Below are positions 29,970 to 38,341 of a stretch of 64,000 bases of DNA, piece by piece. Within the stretch, counting starts at the first letter, position 1. Each line of letters opens with the position of its first letter. The stretch is from Streptomyces jeddahensis. GTDB lineage: Bacteria > Actinomycetota > Actinomycetes > Streptomycetales > Streptomycetaceae. The position numbers and the translations under genes were made by a program. The stretch is from NCBI RefSeq assembly GCF_001642995.1, contig NZ_LOHS01000071.1, positions 87,121-151,120 on the forward strand, in the 5' to 3' direction. The notes under the pieces were generated by a model. It saw nothing but the letters and a program-made list of their open reading frames with translations, was not told where the DNA came from and did no database searches.

Positions 29970-30704
29970 CTACACGTCGACCGCGGACCGCCGGGCGAGG
30001 GCGGTCATGTGCGCCCGCATCGCCTCCACCGGGCGCTGCGGGTCACCGGACTCGAAAGCGGCCAGGATGGCGGCGTGTTCACTCACGGCCTGGTCGACGT
30101 CCATGGCCCCGTGGTCGACGGTCTGGCGCAGCCGGTGGACATGGGCGCTCAGCGACTCCGCCAGCTGGAGCAGGAACCTGTTGTCGGCTGCGCGGATGAT
30201 CGTGAGGTGGAACTCCCAGTCCGCGGCGAAGTACTCGCGCAGATCGGCGAAGCCGGTCGGGTGGCCGCCCTCTCCGCGGAACTTGCGCACCTGATGGGCG
30301 CTGAGCACATGCTGGGCGTGGGCAGCGCGGAGTTCGGGAACCAGGTCGTCGGCGTGCGCCGCGGCCCGCTCGACGGCGGCCACCTCCAGCACCGTGCGCG
30401 TGTCGATGAGTTCGGCCATCTGGCGCGGTGACAGCGGTTGGGCCACGCGGTAGCCCTTCAGCGCGACACGTGAGACCAGGCCGGTGTGCTCCAACTGCAC
30501 GAGGGCCTCGCGGACCGGAGTGGGCGACACGCCCAGCTCGCGGGCGAGGGAGTCGATGGACAGGGAACTGCCGGGCGGCGTCGATCCGTCGAGCAGCTTC
30601 TCGAGGATCGCGTCGTACACACCGTCACGCAGGGCACGCCTGGGGACCACGGATGTCCTGTCCGCGCCCCGTCCGATGGTGCCGCTCACATCATTCCTGG
30701 TCAT
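29970..30704 (-). CDS. GntR-family (FCD-type) transcriptional regulator
   Basis: A 244-residue regulator. The winged helix occupies residues about 25-90 (SLSIDSLARELGVSPTPVRE, EHTGLVSRVALKGYRVA). An all-helical FCD effector domain follows, with the metal/ligand residues in IDTRTVLEVAAVERA, DWEFHLTIIRAADNRFL and SEHAAILAAFESGD. It lies between the tct-pdxA2 operon and the divergent TIM-barrel-kinase operon. Near-identical elements stand in front of both, so it probably controls both and itself in response to a sugar acid or a four-carbon intermediate. ATG 30704 is chosen; the frame upstream is open but crosses the operator. Confidence 0.9.
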   Translation of the reverse strand: MTRNDVSGTIGRGADRTSVVPRRALRDGVYDAILEKLLDGSTPPGSSLSIDSLARELGVSPTPVREALVQLEHTGLVSRVALKGYRVAQPLSPRQMAELIDTRTVLEVAAVERAAAHADDLVPELRAAHAQHVLSAHQVRKFRGEGGHPTGFADLREYFAADWEFHLTIIRAADNRFLLQLAESLSAHVHRLRQTVDHGAMDVDQAVSEHAAILAAFESGDPQRPVEAMRAHMTALARRSAVDV

Positions 30705-30748
30705 CTCGAGAGCGATCCTACGCGAGGCAATAACGACCGGAGGGCTAT

Positions 30749-30776
30749 CGACAACAAAAAAGATCCTATAGGGTCC
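30749..30776. promoter_or_regulatory. Putative GntR operator between gntR and the TIM-barrel operon (copy 2)
   Basis: CGACAACAAAAAAGATCCTA followed by TAGGGTCC shares 21 of 28 positions with the tctC element at 29759-29786. It contains the near-palindrome GATCCTATAGGGTC. It sits 45 bp before gntR and 54 bp before the divergent TIM-barrel gene, so a bound regulator could act on both. A further GATCCTA half-site lies at 30714-30720. Confidence 0.7.
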
Positions 30777-30829
30777 ACGATTCAGAGCCGACGTGGCTCG
30801 GACCATGGACCGGACCCGGAGAGACGACG

Positions 30830-31777
30830 ATGTCCTACACGGCACAGAGCTGGCCCATCGGCGCAGCGCTCCTGCAGTACCCGAACACCACCCTGGACGG
30901 GATCCGCGTCCAGGACGCACCCGCCCGGCACTGGGCGGGCGTCTTCCGCGAGGTGGCCGCCACCGGCTTCGATCACGTGGATCTCACTGACACCTGGCTT
31001 CGTCCGGGCGATCTCGCCCCCGAGCGCCTGCGGGAGCTCGCCCGCACGCTGAAGGAGGCGGACCTCGGGATCACGGCTGTGACGACGGCACGGTGCAGCG
31101 TCATCGACCCCGACCCCGAGGCGGCCGCGGACAACCTCGCCTATCTGCTGCGCACCGTCGACGCCGCCGCCGAGCTCGGGGTGGGCGTCGTGTGCGCGGG
31201 CCTCCACCAGCCGCTGACCCCCGCCCAGCGCGAGGCCCTGTGGTTCTGGACCGAACCCGGCGGCCGCGATCCCGAGGGCGACGAGCGGACCTGGGCCCTG
31301 GCGGTCGAACGACTGCGGGCCGTCGGTGAACGGGCCGCCGGGCTCGGCATACGGATATCCCTGGAGATGTACGAGGACACCTACCTCGGCACCCCGGAAA
31401 GCTCCGTGCGGCTGGTACGCGACATCGGCCTTCCCAATGTCGGCATCAACCCCGACATCGGCAACCTGGTACGGATGCATCGCCCGGTCGCTCCGTGGGA
31501 GGAGCTGCTGACTCCCGTGCTGCCGTACGCCAACTACTGGCACATCAAGAGCTACTACCGCGACCATGACCCGGCCACGGGCGCGTACTTCACCGTGCCC
31601 GCCCCCGTCGAGACCGGCGTGATCAACTACCGCCGGGCGCTCGAACTCGCTCTGCACGCCGGGTTCGACGGCCCGATCTGCGTCGAGCACTACGGCGGCG
31701 ACGGCCTCAGCGTGGCCGCCCGCAACCGCGACTACCTGCGGCAGATCCTCTCCGTGAAGCTGGCGGACCGGTCATGA
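30830..31777 (+). CDS. Sugar-phosphate isomerase/epimerase-like TIM-barrel protein
   Basis: A 315-residue xylose-isomerase-like (AP-endonuclease-2 fold) protein. Likely metal ligands are seen in RISLEMYEDTYLG (Glu), NVGINPDIGNLV (Asp), YWHIKSYYRD (His) and GPICVEHYGGDGL (Glu). It starts the operon with the DhaK-DhaL kinase, RpiB and TpiA, and overlaps the kinase gene by 4 bp. The three enzymes downstream fit L-erythrulose catabolism, so this one probably makes or isomerises a four- or five-carbon substrate that feeds into it. The exact reaction (isomerase, epimerase or decarboxylase) cannot be told from sequence. Confidence 0.75.
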   Translation: MSYTAQSWPIGAALLQYPNTTLDGIRVQDAPARHWAGVFREVAATGFDHVDLTDTWLRPGDLAPERLRELARTLKEADLGITAVTTARCSVIDPDPEAAADNLAYLLRTVDAAAELGVGVVCAGLHQPLTPAQREALWFWTEPGGRDPEGDERTWALAVERLRAVGERAAGLGIRISLEMYEDTYLGTPESSVRLVRDIGLPNVGINPDIGNLVRMHRPVAPWEELLTPVLPYANYWHIKSYYRDHDPATGAYFTVPAPVETGVINYRRALELALHAGFDGPICVEHYGGDGLSVAARNRDYLRQILSVKLADRS

Positions 31778-33504
31778 CCCTGCTCCACAACGACCCGCGG
31801 TCCTTCGCCGACGAGGCCCTCAGCGGCTTCGCCGCCGCCCACCACGACCTGGTACGCGCCATCGACGGTGGCGTCGTACGCGCCAGCGCCACCCCACCGG
31901 GACAGGTCGCCGTCGTCCTCGGCGGCGGCACCGGCCACTACCCCGCCTTCGCGGGCTGGGTCGGCCCCGGTTTCGCGCACGGTGCCGCCTGCGGCAACAT
32001 CTTCGCCTCGCCCTCCGCGTCGCAGATCTGCTCCGTCGCCCGTGCGTCGCAGGCCGGCGGCGGTGTGATCTTCGCCTTCGGCAACTACGCCGGTGACGTC
32101 CTGCACTTCGGACAGGCTGCCGAGCAACTGCGCGCCGAGGGCATCGACGTACGCGTCCTCCGTGTCACCGACGACATCGCCTCCGGCCCCGCCGACGACC
32201 CCGCTCTCCGCCGCGGCATCGCCGGCGACCTTCCGGTGATGAAGATCCTCGGCGCCGCTGCCGAGGCCGGCCTCGGCATCGACGAGGCCGAGCGCATCGG
32301 CCGCAAGGCCAATGACGCCACCCGCTCCCTCGGCATGGCCTTCAGCGGCTGCACCCTCCCGGGCGCGGACCACCCGCTGTTCACCGTGGCTCCCGGGCGC
32401 ATGGGCGTCGGCCTGGGCATCCACGGCGAACCCGGCATCGACGAGCGTGACCTGCCGTCCGCCGACACGGTCGCCGACCTGCTCGTGGACGGGGTGCTGG
32501 CGGAGTCAAAGCGGGCATCCGCGGCGGTCGGCAACGCCGACCGGGTGGCCGTGCTTCTCAACGGGCTCGGCGCTACCAAGTACGAGGAGCTGTACGTCGT
32601 CTTCCGCCGGGTCGCTGAGCGCCTCGCCCGCGAAGGATTCCACGTCATCGCCCCCGAGGTCGGCGAACAGGTCACCAGCCTCGGCATGGCCGGCCTGTCC
32701 CTCACCGTCACCTTCCTCGACGACGAGCTGCGGCAGCTGTGGACGGCCCCGGCCCTCACCCCGGCCTTCCGCCGGGGGCTGGTCCAGCCCCGCCCCCCAC
32801 GTACCGACGACATCTCCGGCACTCACCAGCTGCCGCCAGTGGTACGCGGTGGCGATGCCTCCCGTGCGGCCGCGGCCTGCATCGCCGCTGCATTGCGGAT
32901 CGTGCGCGACACCGTCACCACCCACGAGACCCGGCTCGGCGACATCGACGCCGTGGCCGGGGACGGCGACCACGGCATCGGCATGCGGCGCGGATCGGAG
33001 GCCGCAGCAGACGCCGCTGCGGAGGCCGTGGCGCTGGGGGCCGGTGCCCGGTCCACCCTCAGCCGCGCGGGCGCCGCCTGGTCCGAGCGGGCCGGCGGCA
33101 CATCCGGTGCTCTGTGGGGCGCGGCGCTCACCGCCTTCGGTTCCGCACTCGATGACACGGAGCCGGCCGATCGCGGGCGGCTGGTCGCCGGGGTGCGCGC
33201 CGCGGTGGACGCCGTCCTGCGGCTGGGCGGTGCACGGCTCGGAGACAAGACGCTGGTCGACGCGGCGGTGCCGTTCGTGGACCGGCTCGAGGCGGCCCTG
33301 CCGGGCACCGATTTCGGCAGCGCTTGGGTCGAGGCGGCAGAGGCCGCCACCGAGGCCGCCGAAGCCACCGCGACCATCGCCGCACGGCGCGGACGCGCCC
33401 GCACCCACGGAGAGCGCAGCCTCGGCACCCCGGACGCCGGAGCTGTGTCCTTCGCCCTCATCGTCACCGCCCTGGGCGACTTCATCCGCCCCCACTCCTC
33501 CTAA
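31774..33504 (+). CDS. Fused DhaK-DhaL ketose kinase (dihydroxyacetone/L-erythrulose kinase family)
   Basis: A 576-residue ATP-type dihydroxyacetone kinase. The DhaK half (1-330) shows [20 protein letters not shown] and the histidine that binds the carbonyl substrate in [13 protein letters not shown]. The DhaL half (about 375-570) shows the Mg-ATP aspartates in [16 protein letters not shown]. The RpiB and TpiA paralogues that follow match the LerK-EryH-EryI set described for L-erythrulose breakdown in mycobacteria and Brucella, so L-erythrulose is the favoured substrate over dihydroxyacetone. ATGA overlap with the TIM-barrel gene. Confidence 0.87.
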   Translation: MTLLHNDPRSFADEALSGFAAAHHDLVRAIDGGVVRASATPPGQVAVVLGGGTGHYPAFAGWVGPGFAHGAACGNIFASPSASQICSVARASQAGGGVIFAFGNYAGDVLHFGQAAEQLRAEGIDVRVLRVTDDIASGPADDPALRRGIAGDLPVMKILGAAAEAGLGIDEAERIGRKANDATRSLGMAFSGCTLPGADHPLFTVAPGRMGVGLGIHGEPGIDERDLPSADTVADLLVDGVLAESKRASAAVGNADRVAVLLNGLGATKYEELYVVFRRVAERLAREGFHVIAPEVGEQVTSLGMAGLSLTVTFLDDELRQLWTAPALTPAFRRGLVQPRPPRTDDISGTHQLPPVVRGGDASRAAAACIAAALRIVRDTVTTHETRLGDIDAVAGDGDHGIGMRRGSEAAADAAAEAVALGAGARSTLSRAGAAWSERAGGTSGALWGAALTAFGSALDDTEPADRGRLVAGVRAAVDAVLRLGGARLGDKTLVDAAVPFVDRLEAALPGTDFGSAWVEAAEAATEAAEATATIAARRGRARTHGERSLGTPDAGAVSFALIVTALGDFIRPHSS

Positions 33505-33533
33505 GGTCCTCACCCTCCCTTAAGGAACACCTG

Positions 33534-33992
33534 ATGAACCAGCTGCGTATCGTCGTCGGCTCGGACAGTGCCGGATACGACTACAAGGAAGCCCTCAAGA
33601 CCGATCTGCAGGCGCACCAGGCCGTCAGCGAGGTCATCGATGCCGGCATCACCGCCGGGCAGGACACCGACTACCCGCACGTCGCGGTGGATGCCGCACG
33701 CATGGTCGCCGAAGGCAGGGCCGACCGCGCCCTGCTGGTGTGCGGCACCGGTCTGGGCGTCGCCATCGCGGCGAACAAGGTGCCCGGCATCCGCGCGGTC
33801 ACGGCCCATGACTCCTTCTCCGTCGAACGGGCCGTGCTGTCCAACAACGCTCAGGTGCTGTGCTTCGGCCAGCGCGTCATCGGCCTGGAGCTGGCGCGCC
33901 GGCTCGCCCGCGAATGGCTCACCTACACCTTCGACGAGACCTCGCCGTCCGCCGCGAAGGTCGCCGCGATCTGCTCCTACGACCAGGGCTGA
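33534..33992 (+). CDS. rpiB: RpiB-type isomerase, probably D-erythrulose-4-phosphate isomerase (EryI-like)
   Basis: A 152-residue RpiB/LacAB-family isomerase. The active-site cysteine is in [37 protein letters not shown] and the C-terminal phosphate-binding arginines in [10 protein letters not shown] are present. The usual DHAG phosphate motif reads [11 protein letters not shown], with His changed to Ser, which hints at a substrate other than ribose 5-phosphate. ATG 33534 follows AAGGA; longer open frames upstream are antisense-like Arg-rich sequence. With the DhaK-DhaL and TpiA neighbours it probably makes D-erythrose 4-phosphate. Confidence 0.88.
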   Translation: MNQLRIVVGSDSAGYDYKEALKTDLQAHQAVSEVIDAGITAGQDTDYPHVAVDAARMVAEGRADRALLVCGTGLGVAIAANKVPGIRAVTAHDSFSVERAVLSNNAQVLCFGQRVIGLELARRLAREWLTYTFDETSPSAAKVAAICSYDQG

Positions 33993-34001
33993 GGGACCGT
34001 C

Positions 34002-34748
34002 ATGCTCTGGATCGGCACCAGTTTCAAGATGACGAAGACGCGGGCCGAGGCGGCGGAATACGCCGCGCGGCTGCGCTACGGCGTCGGCGAGAACGGCATC
34101 CCGGGGGTCCAGCCCTTCCTGATCCCGCCGGCGACTGCGATCGCCGACGTCGCGGCGCTGCTCGACGGCTCTCCGGTGCTCGTCGGCGCGCAGAACGCGC
34201 ACTGGGAGGACTCCGGCGCGTGGACCGGTGAGATCTCCGTGCCCCAGGTCGCCGACGCCGGAGCCGACATCGTGGAGATCGGCCACTCGGAGCGGCGGGA
34301 GCACTTCGCCGAAACCGACGCCACCGTCGCCCTGAAGGTCCGGGCGACCCTGCGGCACGGTCTGATCCCCCTGGTGTGCTGCGGCGAGAGCGCCGAGGTG
34401 TTCGCCGGGGGCGGTTCCACCGAGCATGTCCTCGCCCAGGTAGGGGCCGCCCTCGACGGCCTGGACGACACCTCGCGCGTGCTCATCGCGTACGAGCCGG
34501 TGTGGGCCATCGGTGAGCACGGCCGCGAGCCGCGCCCTGAGGAGATCGCCGGCGTGCACCAGGCCCTGCGCGACGAGTGGGGCGACCGGGTCGCCGCCGT
34601 CCTCTACGGCGGCTCGGTCAACCGGGCCAACGCCGAAGCCCTGCTCCGCGTACCGGGCGTCGACGGGCTGTTCATCGGACGGGCGGCATGGGACGTGGAG
34701 AACCTTCTGACCATCTTGGCCAACGCCCCTACAGCGGTGACCACATGA
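34002..34748 (+). CDS. tpiA: Triosephosphate-isomerase paralogue, probably L-erythrulose-1-phosphate isomerase (EryH/LerI-like)
   Basis: A 248-residue TIM with the catalytic residues in place: Lys in GTSFKMTKT, His in IEIGHSERREHF (electrophile) and Glu in IAYEPVWAIGE. The canonical NWKMN becomes SFKMT, a divergence from glycolytic enzymes that suits a four-carbon ketose phosphate. It sits in an operon with DhaK-DhaL and RpiB homologues, as EryH/LerI do. The stop overlaps the ATG of a tiny frame (34745-34822). Confidence 0.9.
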   Translation: MLWIGTSFKMTKTRAEAAEYAARLRYGVGENGIPGVQPFLIPPATAIADVAALLDGSPVLVGAQNAHWEDSGAWTGEISVPQVADAGADIVEIGHSERREHFAETDATVALKVRATLRHGLIPLVCCGESAEVFAGGGSTEHVLAQVGAALDGLDDTSRVLIAYEPVWAIGEHGREPRPEEIAGVHQALRDEWGDRVAAVLYGGSVNRANAEALLRVPGVDGLFIGRAAWDVENLLTILANAPTAVTT

Positions 34749-34822
34749 CAGCAGGCCGGGGGACGGCCGCCCTCGCCGCAGGCGACCGCCTCGACCATGT
34801 CGAATTGGAGCAGACGGTATGA
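34745..34822 (+). CDS. 25-codon frame coupled at both ends between tpiA and the next oxidoreductase
   Basis: The ATG overlaps the tpiA stop (ATGA), and the TGA at 34820-34822 overlaps the ATG of the following oxidoreductase gene (ATGA again). The peptide MTAGRGTAALAAGDRLDHVE-LEQTV has no recognisable family. It is either a coupling leader peptide that passes ribosomes on, or the fused ends of a gene lost by an in-frame deletion. Confidence 0.35.
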   Translation: MTAGRGTAALAAGDRLDHVELEQTV

Positions 34823-36180
34823 ACCTGGAAGAGCTACTGGGGTCTTCACCAACGGAACGGGTCCGCGTGGCGATCACCGGCGCCAACGGCCCCTACGCAC
34901 GCACGCTCCTGGCGCAACTGCGAACCGTCGACGCGATCGAGGTCGCGGCCCTCTGCGATCTCGACACCGACGGCGTGCGCAATGTCTGGGCCGCTCTTGG
35001 CCTGGATCCCGCCGCGCTCGTGGACAGCGACGGTGTGAGCGACGGATCAACCGTGCTCACCGATGACCTCGACAGCCTGCTGGACGTGCCGTTCGACGTG
35101 CTCGTGGAAGCAACCGGGAACCCTGCCCGAGGCTATGCGGTGGCTCGCGCCGCACTGGATGCAGGCAGGCACGTCGTCATGGTCAGCAAGGAGGTCGACT
35201 CCGTGGCTTCGGAGGACCTGCTGGCGGCGGCCGCGCACTCCGGCGCCTGCTACACCTTGGCCGGGGGCGACCAACCCGCCAATCTCATCGCGCTCGTCTC
35301 CGCCGTACGACTGCTGGGGCTCGAGATCGTGGCTGTCGGCAAGTCCAGCGAGTACGACCTCGTCTACGACCCGGCCACGGGCGTTCTCACCCATCTCGAC
35401 CAGCGGTTCACCGTACCCGGGCTCGCGCAGCTTCTCGAGCTCGGCGACGACGTGCCCGAGACGCTCCGGCTCCGGGACGCCGCGGTCAGCGCCGTTGCCC
35501 GCTCGGCCACCGCGGACTACTGCGAGATGGCCGTTGTCGCGGCGAACGCCGGCTTCGTGCCCGACGCCGAGCGACTGCGTTACCCCGTGGCGCGCATTAG
35601 CGAGCTCGCTGACATCTATGCGCTGGGCGAAGACGGCGGGATAGTCGGCGGCCCCGGACGGATCGACGTATTCAGCGCACTGCGGCTGCCGGGGGAGGCG
35701 AGCTTCGCGGGCGGCGTGTTCGCGGTCGTGCGGACCACCGACCCGGTCACGTGGCAGACACTCGCACAGAAGGGTCATGTCGTCAGCCGCAACGGCGCTT
35801 ACGCCTGTCTCTACCTGCCGTACCACTACATGGGTGTAGAGACGCCCCTCACGATCCTGGCGCTCGCCCGAGCCGGCGTCTCCACCGCCTACCGCCGGCC
35901 TCGCGGCGACGTCATGCTCGCCGGGCGTGCCCGCAGCGCGATCACCGCCGGCACGCAGCTCGCGATGGGCGGCCACCACCACGACGTCGAGAACGTGGAC
36001 CCCGTCCTTGTCCGGCGCAGCGAAGCCGGAGCCGACGTCGCCCCCCTCTACCTCGCGTCGTTCGCCACCGTCACGCGTGACCTCGGCCCCGGCGAACTGC
36101 TGCGGCTCGCCGACCTCGAGGGACTGGACCCCGCGCTCGCCAAAGCCGCGGCGCACACATCTCTGCCCGCCCACTCCTGA
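34819..36180 (+). CDS. SAF-domain/homoserine-dehydrogenase-like NAD(P)-dependent oxidoreductase
   Basis: A 453-residue protein with an N-terminal Rossmann fold (VRVAITGANGPYARTLLAQL, VALCDLDTD) and VLVEATGNPARGYAVARAAL, VVMVSKEVDS and YTLAGGDQPANLIALV in the dehydrogenase core. A C-terminal part (YLPYHYMGVETPLTILALAR, RGDVMLAGRARSAITAGTQL) resembles the antifreeze-like/SAF module that follows homoserine-dehydrogenase-like domains in uncharacterised sugar-catabolism proteins. Substrate unknown. Position between the L-erythrulose set and a MatC-like carrier suggests oxidation of a tetronate- or apionate-type compound. Confidence 0.72.
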   Translation: MNLEELLGSSPTERVRVAITGANGPYARTLLAQLRTVDAIEVAALCDLDTDGVRNVWAALGLDPAALVDSDGVSDGSTVLTDDLDSLLDVPFDVLVEATGNPARGYAVARAALDAGRHVVMVSKEVDSVASEDLLAAAAHSGACYTLAGGDQPANLIALVSAVRLLGLEIVAVGKSSEYDLVYDPATGVLTHLDQRFTVPGLAQLLELGDDVPETLRLRDAAVSAVARSATADYCEMAVVAANAGFVPDAERLRYPVARISELADIYALGEDGGIVGGPGRIDVFSALRLPGEASFAGGVFAVVRTTDPVTWQTLAQKGHVVSRNGAYACLYLPYHYMGVETPLTILALARAGVSTAYRRPRGDVMLAGRARSAITAGTQLAMGGHHHDVENVDPVLVRRSEAGADVAPLYLASFATVTRDLGPGELLRLADLEGLDPALAKAAAHTSLPAHS

Positions 36181-36205
36181 TCCCGATCCGCATACGAGGT
36201 CATCG

Positions 36206-37252
36206 ATGAAGATGAAGCTCGTCGCCTGCCTGGGCACGTCGCACGCCGCATTCGCCGTCGTGCCGATCGCCATGAGCCTGGCGACAGCTCATCGCATCAG
36301 CCCCACTCTCATGGGCATCGCAATGAGTTCCGCGATCGTCGGCGGCGCACTCGCGCCGACGAGCATCAACGGCATCACGACCGCCACCGTCGCCCATTCG
36401 GCCGGCATCCCGTTCAACGCGGCGCTCATGTTCGCACTGTCCGTGGGGATCAACGCGCTCGTCGTCCTCGTCGCGTTCATGATGTTCGGCGGTCGTGAAC
36501 TCATTCGCCGTTCCAGGCAGGGCGGCCACGAAAGTCACGACATGGGAATCCAAGACGCTCAGGGCAAGGGCAGTGGTGAGCCAACGGGCGGCCAGGTCGC
36601 GGTCGCAACCCGCCTCAGGACCGAGCTCACCCCCATCACGCGGGTCCAGGCCACAGTGCTCGGCACCATCGTCGTGCTCATCGCCGGCTTCTTCACACTC
36701 ACGCAGCTCGACGTCGACGTGAACCTCGGGGTCGTCGCGCTCACCCTGGCGATGGTGCTCTCCCTGGCCATGCCCGAGGTCGGCCGCCAGGCGCTCACCA
36801 AGGTGGACTGGAACACGATCTTCCTGCTCGGTGGCATCATCACCTACATCGGCGTGCTGACCCGCCTCGGCGCCATCGACCAGCTGGGCGAGGCGGCACG
36901 TTCCGTCAGCACCCCTCTGCTCGCGGCCGTCATCATCTGTGTGGTCGCGGGACTGGTCTCGGCATTCGCGTCGACGATCGGCATCCTGGGTGCCCTGATT
37001 CCGCTCGCTGTGCCACTCCTCGTGCCAGGCGGCGGGTTGGAGACGACCGGTCTGATTTACGCGCTTGCCATCTCGGCGTCGCTCGTCGACTGCGCGCCGT
37101 TCTCGACCACCGGTGCCACGATCGTCGCGTCGGGCGCGGAGCACGAACGCGGGAGACTCTCTCGCCACCTGACGGTATGGGGGCTGTCGATGGTGATCGT
37201 CGGCCCGGCCGTCACCATTGCGACGCTCGTCGTGCCGCCGCTCATGCTCTGA
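36206..37252 (+). CDS. N-terminally truncated MatC/SLC13-type dicarboxylate carrier
   Basis: A 348-residue membrane protein with about eight membrane segments. The first (ACLGTSHAAFAVVPIAMSLA, then ISPTLMGIAMSSAIVGGALA) aligns with the middle of the MatC N-terminal domain, and the C-terminal half (LLGGIITYIGVLTRLGAID, ASLVDCAPFSTTGATIVASG) is typical of the superfamily. MatC-like carriers have about 450 residues, so roughly 100 are missing at the N-terminus and no such sequence lies in the 25-bp gap behind it. GAGG precedes ATG 36206, so the shortened frame can be translated, but the helical hairpin lost makes normal transport doubtful. Confidence 0.7.
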   Translation: MKMKLVACLGTSHAAFAVVPIAMSLATAHRISPTLMGIAMSSAIVGGALAPTSINGITTATVAHSAGIPFNAALMFALSVGINALVVLVAFMMFGGRELIRRSRQGGHESHDMGIQDAQGKGSGEPTGGQVAVATRLRTELTPITRVQATVLGTIVVLIAGFFTLTQLDVDVNLGVVALTLAMVLSLAMPEVGRQALTKVDWNTIFLLGGIITYIGVLTRLGAIDQLGEAARSVSTPLLAAVIICVVAGLVSAFASTIGILGALIPLAVPLLVPGGGLETTGLIYALAISASLVDCAPFSTTGATIVASGAEHERGRLSRHLTVWGLSMVIVGPAVTIATLVVPPLML

Positions 37253-37342
37253 ACCGGCAGCCGACGCTGAGGGTCACGCAGGCTTGTCAGAAGCCGCGTA
37301 AGAATGTGACGCACATCACCGTAGCCCCTCCGTGCGTCCTCA

Positions 37343-37357
37343 GGTCATCATATGACC
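37343..37357. promoter_or_regulatory. Putative operator of the ltnD-otnK operon
   Basis: GGTCATCATATGACC is an inverted repeat (GGTCAT/ATGACC, 3-bp spacer) 66 bp before the ltnD start, in the only real intergenic gap ahead of the operon (37253-37422). The FadR-type GntR gene at the end of the operon (43645) is the natural candidate to bind it. Confidence 0.55.
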
Positions 37358-37422
37358 CGATCGGAATACGACGCCTGCTTGGGGCAGAGCCCCCGACGGC
37401 ACAACAAGACGAGGAGGGGCGC

Positions 37423-38340
37423 ATGAACGACCAGGACAGGCCGGCACTGCCGCGCGTGGGCGTGGTGGGACTCGGGGCAATGGGCCTCGGCATGGCCCGT
37501 AGCCTGCGGAACGGGGGCTATGACGTGGGCGTCTATGACGTGCGACCGGACGTGGCCGCGGGTTTCGCTCGTGACGGTGGGACGGCGTTCGCCTCCTCCG
37601 GTGACCTGGCGGCTGAGGTGGACGTCATGGTCAGCGTGGTGGTCAACGCGGCGCAGGTCGAGTCGGTGCTGTTCGGCGCCGACGGGGCCGCCAACCGACT
37701 CCGCCCGGGCGCTGTCTTCGTGATGTGCTCCACGGTCGACCCGGGCTGGTCCGCCGAACTCGAGGGGTGCCTGGCCGACAGGGGCGTGCTCTACCTGGAC
37801 GCTCCCATCTCTGGTGGCGCGGCGCGCGCGGCGGCCGGCGAGCTCACGATGATGACGTCGGGGTCCGCGGCCGCGTACGCGGTCGCCGACCCGGTGCTGG
37901 AGGCCATGAGCAGCACGGTCTACCGCCTGGGAGCCGAGGCCGGACTCGGCTCGAAGGTCAAGATCGTGAACCAGCTGCTGGCGGGCGTGCACATCGCCGC
38001 GGCGGCCGAGGCGATGGCCCTGGGCATCCGGGCGGGTGTTCCGGCCGAGGCGCTCTACGAGGTCATCACGCACAGCGCCGGCAACTCGTGGATGTTCGAG
38101 AACCGCATGGCGCACGTGCTCGCCGGTGACTACACGCCCCTGTCCGCGGTCGACATCTTCGTCAAGGACCTGGGCCTCGTGCTCGACTCAGCCCGGCCGG
38201 AGAAGTTCCCGCTGCCGCTGGCCGCCACCGCCCACCAGATGTTCCTCCAGGCATCGGCGTCCGGTCTGGGAGCCGAGGACGACAGCGCGGTCATCAAGAT
38301 CTTCCCGGGGATCGACCTGCCCAAGCCGGCGGAGGTCTGA
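37423..38340 (+). CDS. ltnD: NAD-dependent L-threonate dehydrogenase (beta-hydroxyacid dehydrogenase family)
   Basis: A 305-residue beta-hydroxyacid dehydrogenase. It shows the Rossmann motif VGVVGLGAMGLGMARSL, the substrate-binding YLDAPISGGAARAAAGELT and the catalytic lysine in GLGSKVKIVNQLLAGVH, then VDIFVKDLGLVLD. Followed directly by otnK and otnC, it matches LtnD, which oxidises L-threonate at C2 to 2-oxo-tetronate. ATG 37423 follows GAGGAGGGG. One base separates its stop from the otnK start. Confidence 0.86.
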   Translation: MNDQDRPALPRVGVVGLGAMGLGMARSLRNGGYDVGVYDVRPDVAAGFARDGGTAFASSGDLAAEVDVMVSVVVNAAQVESVLFGADGAANRLRPGAVFVMCSTVDPGWSAELEGCLADRGVLYLDAPISGGAARAAAGELTMMTSGSAAAYAVADPVLEAMSSTVYRLGAEAGLGSKVKIVNQLLAGVHIAAAAEAMALGIRAGVPAEALYEVITHSAGNSWMFENRMAHVLAGDYTPLSAVDIFVKDLGLVLDSARPEKFPLPLAATAHQMFLQASASGLGAEDDSAVIKIFPGIDLPKPAEV

Positions 38341-38341
38341 C

